Both the position numbers and the translations under genes were made by a program. The notes under the pieces were generated by a model. The model was not told where the DNA came from. It searched no databases and worked only from the letters and a program-made list of their open reading frames with translations. From Paraburkholderia sp. BL10I2N1 (lineage in GTDB: Bacteria > Pseudomonadota > Gammaproteobacteria > Burkholderiales > Burkholderiaceae), in contig NZ_SNWA01000003.1 in assembly GCF_004361815.1 (NCBI RefSeq), positions 496,001-560,000 of the forward strand: a stretch of 64,000 nt of DNA. Direction: 5' to 3'. Positions 58,443 to 64,000 of this stretch are shown here, piece by piece; within the stretch, counting starts at the first letter, position 1, and every line of letters begins with the position of its first letter.

Positions 58443-60025
58443 AAGCGACGGCTACCTACAGTGACTGGATACCTGATGTCCCGTTGAACGTACTGTTGTC
58501 GAGGGCTGCTCAGGCCAACCCTGCGACGCGCATGCACTTTCACACTGAGGAAGGCGTGACGAGCGTCACCACGTTAGAGCTGACCAGGCACGCAGCTCGA
58601 CTCGCTCGCGGCCTGCGCGCCGTCGGTCTGCGTCGCGGCGACGCTATTGCCATGCAACTGCCAACGCAGCGGGAAACCGCGGTACTCTACCTGGCTGCAC
58701 TGGAGATCGGTGCCGTACTGGTACCTGTTGTGCACATCTACGGACCTGCCGAAGTTCGGTTTATTCTGAAGCAGTCACGGGCGCGATTCCTCTGTGTACC
58801 TGAGCGCTGGCGTGGGATCGATTTTCTGGAGCGTGTCGAGGCGCTCGGCAGCCTGCCAGATCTGGAGCGTGTAATCGTTGTGGGTGATTCCACGCCTCAA
58901 AACGGCATCACGCTGAGGGCGGTCGAAGCACTTTCGCTGGACAGGAAAATCAACGTCGATGCGTCGCCCCCGCAGCCGCAGGATGTTTGCCTGCTGCTTT
59001 ATACCTCAGGAACCACGGCTGCCCCAAAGGGCGTTCAGCACACTCACCAGACTGTCGGGGCCGAGTGGTCGATTCCGTTCATCGACGGCTCGGGGCCCTA
59101 TCTCACCCCCTTCCCCGCCGGCCACATCGCCGGCTTCAACTTCCTGCTCCGTCCTTTCGTGACCGCCACTGACATGGTGTTCATGGACCGTTGGGACGCA
59201 CCGCTTGCGGTCGAACTGATCGAGCACTACCGTGTTCGCCTGTCAGGGGGAACACCGTTCCATCTGCAGGGCCTGCTCGAAGCAGCACGTCACAGCGGAC
59301 GCGACCTTTCATCTCTGGCCACTTATGGACTGGGGGGAACCGGCGTCACGCCCGAACACGTCGCGCTAGCCGACCGCGCCGGCTTCGCTGGCACGCGCGC
59401 CTATGGCCTGACCGAACACTCGACGGTCAGTACCGGCTGGTGCGACAGCCCATTCACCGAGCGCGCGTGCACAGACGGTCGCGTGCAACCTGGCAGCCAA
59501 GTGCGCATCGTCGACGAGTTGGACCGTGATCTGGCAACCGGAAGTGAGGGCGAGATTCTGACAAAGGGTCCCGAACTGTTTGTCGGCTACACGGACCCGT
59601 CACTCAGTACAAACGCCTTTACCCCCGACGGCTGGTTTCGTACAGGCGACATCGGCAAGCTCGATGCGGCGAACTGCCTGACGATAACCGACCGTAAAAA
59701 AGACATTGTGATTCGTGGTGGCGAGAACATCTCATCACAGGAGGTCGAGCGTGTGCTGGCCACACATAACGCGATACGGGACGTGGCCGTGGTGGCCCAA
59801 CGCGATTCGCGGTACGGCGAAAAGGTATGCGCTGTCGTCGTGCTCCAGAAGGGATCCACGCTCGACCTCGCCACGGTGCAGAGACATTTCGCCGAGGCAG
59901 GAGTAGCGCGGCAAAAGACACCCGAAAATCTGCTTATCGTCGAAGAATTGCCACGTACGGCATCCGGGAAAGTACGTAAAGGCGACCTGCGTGCGCAGGT
60001 CAATTTGCAACTGGCTGGCTCATGA
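58439..60025 (+). CDS. AMP-dependent acyl-CoA synthetase, second of the cluster
   Basis: The 528-residue ligase has LLYTSGTTAAPKGVQHTH, AYGLTEHSTVSTGW, WFRTGDIGKLD and LPRTASGKVRKGDLRAQ with the catalytic Lys. The middle differs from the ligase at 53974, so they likely activate different acids. It starts inside the hydrolase stop (ATGA). The following enoyl-CoA hydratase uses the kind of product it makes. It resembles cyclohexanecarboxylate/medium-chain ligases in style; substrate unknown. Confidence 0.88.
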   Translation: MKATATYSDWIPDVPLNVLLSRAAQANPATRMHFHTEEGVTSVTTLELTRHAARLARGLRAVGLRRGDAIAMQLPTQRETAVLYLAALEIGAVLVPVVHIYGPAEVRFILKQSRARFLCVPERWRGIDFLERVEALGSLPDLERVIVVGDSTPQNGITLRAVEALSLDRKINVDASPPQPQDVCLLLYTSGTTAAPKGVQHTHQTVGAEWSIPFIDGSGPYLTPFPAGHIAGFNFLLRPFVTATDMVFMDRWDAPLAVELIEHYRVRLSGGTPFHLQGLLEAARHSGRDLSSLATYGLGGTGVTPEHVALADRAGFAGTRAYGLTEHSTVSTGWCDSPFTERACTDGRVQPGSQVRIVDELDRDLATGSEGEILTKGPELFVGYTDPSLSTNAFTPDGWFRTGDIGKLDAANCLTITDRKKDIVIRGGENISSQEVERVLATHNAIRDVAVVAQRDSRYGEKVCAVVVLQKGSTLDLATVQRHFAEAGVARQKTPENLLIVEELPRTASGKVRKGDLRAQVNLQLAGS

Positions 60026-60053
60026 CAACCAGAACACAGAAGGAGACACTCAA

Positions 60054-60854
60054 GTGATTGACAGCTCCGCTAGCATGTACGGAATGCCTCCCCAACTGCA
60101 GGTCACGGCTGACGGCCCACTGCGGTTTATCACCCTCAACAGGCCGGACGAACTGAACGCATCGTCCACTGAAATGTTGTTTGCCTATGCGGATCTATTT
60201 GCCCGGCTCGCGAAGGATAGCGAAGCTCGTGTCGCGATCCTGACTGGCTCGGGACGTGCATTCAGCGCAGGCGGAGACTTCCACCACTTCGTCAAGACAC
60301 TCGATGATCCGGCGTTCGCGCGCGAGGTTCAGGAGAATGCGCGCCGTGTGATTCATAGCATCATTGATTTGCCGATCCCTATCATCGCCGCTGTCAATGG
60401 ACCGGCAGTCGGATTCGGCGCTACCCTCGCAACGCTCTGTGACATCGTGTTGATGTCGGACCGCGCGTTCCTCGCCGAGCCCCATATCAATATCGGGCTG
60501 GTAGTGGGTGACGGAATCTCGGTGTCGTGGCCGCTGTACATGAGCCTGTTGCGCGCCAAAGAACTTATTTTCACCGGCGACCGGATCACGGCACAGCAGG
60601 CGGTCGAGTATGGCCTCGCGAACCGTGTGGTCACCGCTGACCAGTTGATGGACGAGGCCCGCAAACTTGCGGACAAGCTACTCGCGCAGCCACAAATTGC
60701 GCTGCGGGAAACCAAGAAGATCATGAACACCTTCTTGCGTCAGAGCGCGTCGCATGTTCTCGACACCACGCTGGCGACTCAGCTTTCCGCGACGCTAAGC
60801 GACGAACATCATCAACTGGCCCGGGCATTTCTGGCTAGGCAAGCGCGCAGCTAG
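60054..60854 (+). CDS. Enoyl-CoA hydratase/isomerase family protein
   Basis: The 266-residue crotonase-fold protein has ILTGSGRAFSAGGDFHHF (oxyanion) and AAVNGPAVGFGATLATLCDI. The canonical second Glu (ExxxG) is replaced by INIGLVVGDG-type sequence with EPHINIGL, so chemistry may differ from simple hydration. GTG 60054 is chosen because AGGAG lies eight bases ahead. It lies between a CoA ligase and a flavin enzyme and presumably modifies the acyl-CoA formed upstream. Confidence 0.86.
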   Translation: MIDSSASMYGMPPQLQVTADGPLRFITLNRPDELNASSTEMLFAYADLFARLAKDSEARVAILTGSGRAFSAGGDFHHFVKTLDDPAFAREVQENARRVIHSIIDLPIPIIAAVNGPAVGFGATLATLCDIVLMSDRAFLAEPHINIGLVVGDGISVSWPLYMSLLRAKELIFTGDRITAQQAVEYGLANRVVTADQLMDEARKLADKLLAQPQIALRETKKIMNTFLRQSASHVLDTTLATQLSATLSDEHHQLARAFLARQARS

Positions 60855-60874
60855 CTTGCAATCCGGAGTATTTC

Positions 60875-61897
60875 ATGCGCCCTCAGCTTTTTAGAACGCG
60901 TATTACTGATCTTCTTGGTATCCGGCATCCGGTATTGTGTGGTGGCCTCGGTCCGCGTGTCTCCGACGCGGCCTATGTGGCCGCCGTGGTCAATGCCGGC
61001 GGCGTGGGTTTTATCGTGGCGGCGGGTTTCGCAGACCCTGACGAATTCCGCGTGCAACTCAAGCGCTGTCGCGAACTAACGGCAGGGCAGCCTTTTGGCG
61101 TCAATCTGTACATCTCACGGCAAAGCGGTGGACTTGCCAGGGTCACCGAGCAGATTCGCATCCTGATCGAAGAAGGGGTTTGTTGCGTGGAGACTGCCGG
61201 CGCCAGTCCAGAGCCCGTCATCCCTGTCTTGCGTGAGGCAGGTGTGAAGATCCTGCACAAGGTCCCAGCCATCAAATATGCCCGCAGCGCCGCCCGTCTG
61301 GGCGTCGATGCCATCATTTTGGTGGGTAACGATTGCGGAGGGCACCCGGGCCTCTTTGGCATTAGCAGCATGGTGCAGGGGGCGCATGGCCCTTCGGTCA
61401 TCGACCTGCCCATGGTGATTGGTGGCGGCATTGGCACAGGTCGGCAAATGGCTGCCGTACTGGCCATGGGCGCAGAAGGCATCATCATGGGATCCCGGAT
61501 GATGGTTGCGGAAGAGCTGTGGATACACGAAACCTACAAAGCGAAAGTCGTGCGTGGAGACGGCACGGAGACCGTCGTGGTGAAACGTGCGATTGATGAT
61601 CCCCATCGCGTCCTTCTCAACGACAGCGCTCGCGCCGTACTCACACTCGACGATGCAAAAATCACCGACTTTGAACAGTTTCGTCCCCACGTGATGGGGG
61701 CGCTTGCGCACAAAGCGTATTTGAGCGGGGACACGAGTCAGGGCATGCTGGATTATGGTCCCGCTGTCGTCTTCGCCGATGCCGTGAAGCCTGTGGAAGC
61801 GATCTTTGACGAGATTATCGATGATGCTGCAATCGCCATGAGACGTCTTAACGGTTTGGAAACGCCAGGCAACCGATGTGACGCAGAATTCGTCTGA
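60875..61897 (+). CDS. Nitronate monooxygenase / FabK-like flavin enzyme
   Basis: The 340-residue TIM-barrel protein has HPVLCGGLGPRVSDAAYVAA, AGGVGFIVAAG, DAIILVGNDCGGHPG (active-site His region) and MVIGGGIGTGRQMAAVLAMG with GSRMM for FMN phosphate. Such proteins are annotated as 2-nitropropane dioxygenases. In CoA clusters they often act on acyl-CoA or enoyl groups instead. It ends the rightward operon, 20 bases after the hydratase. The GNDCGGHPG motif suits the class I nitronate monooxygenase group. Confidence 0.85.
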   Translation: MRPQLFRTRITDLLGIRHPVLCGGLGPRVSDAAYVAAVVNAGGVGFIVAAGFADPDEFRVQLKRCRELTAGQPFGVNLYISRQSGGLARVTEQIRILIEEGVCCVETAGASPEPVIPVLREAGVKILHKVPAIKYARSAARLGVDAIILVGNDCGGHPGLFGISSMVQGAHGPSVIDLPMVIGGGIGTGRQMAAVLAMGAEGIIMGSRMMVAEELWIHETYKAKVVRGDGTETVVVKRAIDDPHRVLLNDSARAVLTLDDAKITDFEQFRPHVMGALAHKAYLSGDTSQGMLDYGPAVVFADAVKPVEAIFDEIIDDAAIAMRRLNGLETPGNRCDAEFV

Positions 61898-62088
61898 AAT
61901 ATCTCGTTGCGAGCCTTTCATCCAACCTCGTCGCAGCGGAATCGTTCCGATGGAGATTGCCTGCTGCATTCAGGCGGTACAGCAGCGCTCCAGGAGGTAT
62001 CGGCAGCGTCCAGATGCGAAAAACGTCGGCACGAGTCCGCCTAAGGCTACGTCGATCGGCGGCGTGATGCGCATGTCCTCGCCCTGTA

Positions 62089-62895
62089 TCAACTCACCAT
62101 GAAGCCTCCATCGACCGCGAGCAGTTGACCCGTCACATAACTCGAGGCCGAACTCGCGAGGAAAAGAATTACATTGGCGACTTCAAGCGGGTCAGCCATT
62201 CGTCCAAGCGGAATCCGGCCTTCCCCAATAATCGGCCCGCGAATCTTGAAGGTATGGCTAATGTTCTGACCACCTTCCGTGCGCATACCGCCGGGCAGCA
62301 CCGAATTGACGCGAATGTTGTCGGCCGCGAATTCGCTGGCGAGCGTGCGCGTCAGGCTGTCGACTCCGCTCTTCGCGGCATCGTAATGCACATTGACTCC
62401 CCATAGCGTCGTGCGTACTGCCCCAACCGTCGACACATTGACGATCGCTCCGCCTTTTCCGGCCGAGCGCATGTGCTGGATGGCTTCGCGGACGCAAAGA
62501 AAGGTGCCGCGCGCAGTGACGTGATGCATGCGGTCCCATTGTTCCACGCTCATATCGAAGAACTCGGCCTTCGATCGATCCGCCGCGTTGTTCACCAGGA
62601 TATCCGCGGCGCCGAAGTGATCGATGGAGCGCGCGAACAGTTGCTTCACGGACGCCTCCTCCGACACATCCGCCTGTACTGCGACTGCACTCCCGCCATG
62701 ACTTTCGATTGCATCGGCGGTAGCCTGCGCCGCTTCGAGATTCAGATCTGCGATCACCACTTGCGCGCCCATCCCGGCGAACAGTGCCGCCGTCGTGCGA
62801 CCAAGTCCCGAGGCGGAGCCGGTGATGATCGCGGTCTTGCCTTCCAGACCAAACGTGCTCGCAAGCCGCGCATCGATTGCTTCGCGTGAATTCAT
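62089..62895 (-). CDS. Short-chain dehydrogenase/reductase
   Basis: A 268-residue classical SDR: AIITGSASGLGRTTAALFAG, DILVNNAADRS, Ser in IVNVSTVGAV, Tyr/Lys in VHYDAAKSG and a VTGQLLAVDGGFMVS end. N-terminal TFGLEGKTA is usual. It is convergent with the flavin enzyme; a similar SDR lies upstream on the same strand after 174 bases. It probably handles a hydroxyacyl or alcohol intermediate. Cofactor type (NAD vs NADP) is suggested as NAD by the Asp in VIADLN. Confidence 0.87.
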   Translation of the reverse strand: MNSREAIDARLASTFGLEGKTAIITGSASGLGRTTAALFAGMGAQVVIADLNLEAAQATADAIESHGGSAVAVQADVSEEASVKQLFARSIDHFGAADILVNNAADRSKAEFFDMSVEQWDRMHHVTARGTFLCVREAIQHMRSAGKGGAIVNVSTVGAVRTTLWGVNVHYDAAKSGVDSLTRTLASEFAADNIRVNSVLPGGMRTEGGQNISHTFKIRGPIIGEGRIPLGRMADPLEVANVILFLASSASSYVTGQLLAVDGGFMVS

Positions 62896-63069
62896 ATCGG
62901 TGCCCTGGTTGTACTGTTCGGGAGGGGTGCACGAACACGTCGATTACAGCATCTTCAGGCCGCAGAAGACGCTGCTGGGTCCAAACACCCAGGAACCATG
63001 GTTGTCGGTCGGGAGGACGTCAACACCCAGTGAAGCAAAACCATATCGAGCTTTCTTTCCAGTCCAACC

Positions 63070-63888
63070 TCACCGCTGCATCAGATCGTAAGCGCAGAGT
63101 GCCGCGATCTCAGTCACCCCGCCGTCTACCGGCAAACACACGCCGGTAATGAAGCGCGCCTCATCGCTCGCGAGGAACAAGGCCGCTGACGCAACGTCCC
63201 AGGCATCTCCTTCGATCGCGAGCGGCGCAACTTTACGGCGCCGCTCTTTTGCCTGCTCGTCCAGCATGCTCTCGACCATCGGTGTGAAGATATGCCCCGG
63301 CGCGATGGCATTGGCGCGGACTCCGTCGCGACCGTATACCACCGCCAGTTCACGCGTCAGCGCAATCATGCCCGCCTTTGACGACCCATATGCCGCCGCC
63401 CCGTGACTCCGGATACCCGCTGTCGAGCTGATGTTGATCACTGCACCACCTCCACCGGCAACCAGATGAGGTGCCGCACTTCGGCTCATCAGAAACGCAC
63501 TCTTCAGATTCACGTCGATGATGCGGTCCCACGAGGCTTCGTCAAGATTCTCGAAACGGCCGCCAGCGCCTGCCACTCCCACGTTATTGACCAATACGTG
63601 CAGCGCGCCATAGCGCTCCACAGTGGCCGCGACGACGCGTGCGCATGCGTCGCTGTCGGTGACATCGCCGGCACAAACGAACGCATTGCCGCCTGCTTCG
63701 AGGATCATCGCGAGCGTTCCAGCGGCCCGATCCTCGTCCCGATCGACGAGGCAAACCGACGCGCCTTCGCGCGCGAAAAGGCAAGCGATCGCCTTACCGG
63801 TACCGACGCCATCGCCTTGCGAACCAGCGCCAGTCACGATTGCGACCTTGCCCGCCAGACGCTGGCGGAATGTCTTTGGATAAGGCAT
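63070..63888 (-). CDS. Short-chain dehydrogenase/reductase
   Basis: A 272-residue classical SDR: VAIVTGAGSQGDGVGTGKAI (an insertion in the usual GxxxGIG), LHVLVNNVGVAG, Ser in INISSTAGIRS, Tyr/Lys in AAYGSSKAG, ending FITGVCLPVDGGVTE. The Asp in CLVDRDED favours NAD. The gene just upstream on the same strand begins outside the window. With the SDR at 62089 it makes a leftward pair. Confidence 0.87.
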   Translation of the reverse strand: MPYPKTFRQRLAGKVAIVTGAGSQGDGVGTGKAIACLFAREGASVCLVDRDEDRAAGTLAMILEAGGNAFVCAGDVTDSDACARVVAATVERYGALHVLVNNVGVAGAGGRFENLDEASWDRIIDVNLKSAFLMSRSAAPHLVAGGGGAVINISSTAGIRSHGAAAYGSSKAGMIALTRELAVVYGRDGVRANAIAPGHIFTPMVESMLDEQAKERRRKVAPLAIEGDAWDVASAALFLASDEARFITGVCLPVDGGVTEIAALCAYDLMQR

Positions 63889-63921
63889 TTTCTACCCGAT
63901 GTGAGTTTGCGCGCTGAGCCG

Positions 63922-63999
63922 TCAGTGCGGCGGACGCAAGACCGTTGCCCGCCCATCACGTGATGCCAGAATCACCTCATCACCCGTGTGAAAGTGCAT
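63922..63999 (-). CDS. Partial C-terminus of a gene running in from the right edge
   Basis: The reverse strand gives 25 codons from the window edge: HTGDEVILASRDGRATVLRP, PH and stop at 63922-63924. It ends 34 bases before the SDR at 63888, so it would be the preceding gene of that operon. The phrase resembles the last strand of hot-dog/MaoC-type or OB-fold proteins, too short to assign. Confidence 0.4.
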   Translation of the reverse strand: MHFHTGDEVILASRDGRATVLRPPH

Positions 64000-64000
64000 C

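Overview
The window is high-GC DNA that looks like a Burkholderiaceae chromosome or megaplasmid (Paraburkholderia, Burkholderia or Caballeronia type). The clues are a bioA-bioF-bioD-bioB operon with overlapping stop/start codons, a PHA depolymerase with a nucleophilic cysteine, CoA-ligase/SDR catabolic clusters, and betaproteobacterial-style transposons. This assignment is inferred from gene order and protein style only.

Layout. (1) 1-8.4 kb: a biotin-dependent acyl-CoA carboxylase cluster. It has accC (cut by the window edge), accB, two carboxyltransferases, a second small biotin carrier, an acyl-CoA ligase, an MFS transporter and a GntR regulator broken by a one-base frameshift. (2) 8.7-13.1 kb: the biotin operon, so biotin synthesis sits beside biotin-using enzymes. 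(3) 13.4-24 kb: mobile DNA. It holds an IS1071-like Tn3-family transposase, a decayed TPP enzyme, a two-gene cassette with a HipA-like kinase, and a Tn4651-type cointegrate-resolution module (tnpS/tnpT, divergent, with a palindromic core between them) followed by only the last part of a tnpA. (4) 24.5-37 kb: a complete-looking dimethylsulfoniopropionate (DMSP) catabolic island: dddB, dddC, acuI, a four-gene polyamine-type ABC importer, the 832-residue double-domain CoA-transferase dddD, and a LysR regulator. (5) 37.4-49.6 kb: a second Tn3-family transposon and a scrapyard of truncated genes and IS remnants. Two notable items lie here: a circularly permuted (two-piece) tmRNA gene with an unusual predicted tag, and an unknown gene under a perfect plant-inducible-promoter (PIP/hrpII) box that looks like a type III effector. 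(6) 50-53.6 kb: TetR, an intracellular PHA depolymerase, small unknown genes and a panC scrap. (7) 54-64 kb: CoA-dependent catabolism of an unidentified acid, with two acyl-CoA ligases, four NAD(P)-dependent reductases, an alpha/beta hydrolase, an enoyl-CoA hydratase and a nitronate monooxygenase-like protein.

How it works together. In the island, the ABC system would import DMSP. DddD would transfer CoA to it and release dimethyl sulfide and 3-hydroxypropionyl units. DddB and DddC would oxidise 3-hydroxypropionate through malonate semialdehyde to acetyl-CoA, and AcuI would remove toxic acrylyl-CoA. Transposon modules on both sides, each truncating something, suggest the island was acquired by transfer. 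The strongest unusual signals are the permuted tmRNA, the PIP-box gene and the DMSP island.
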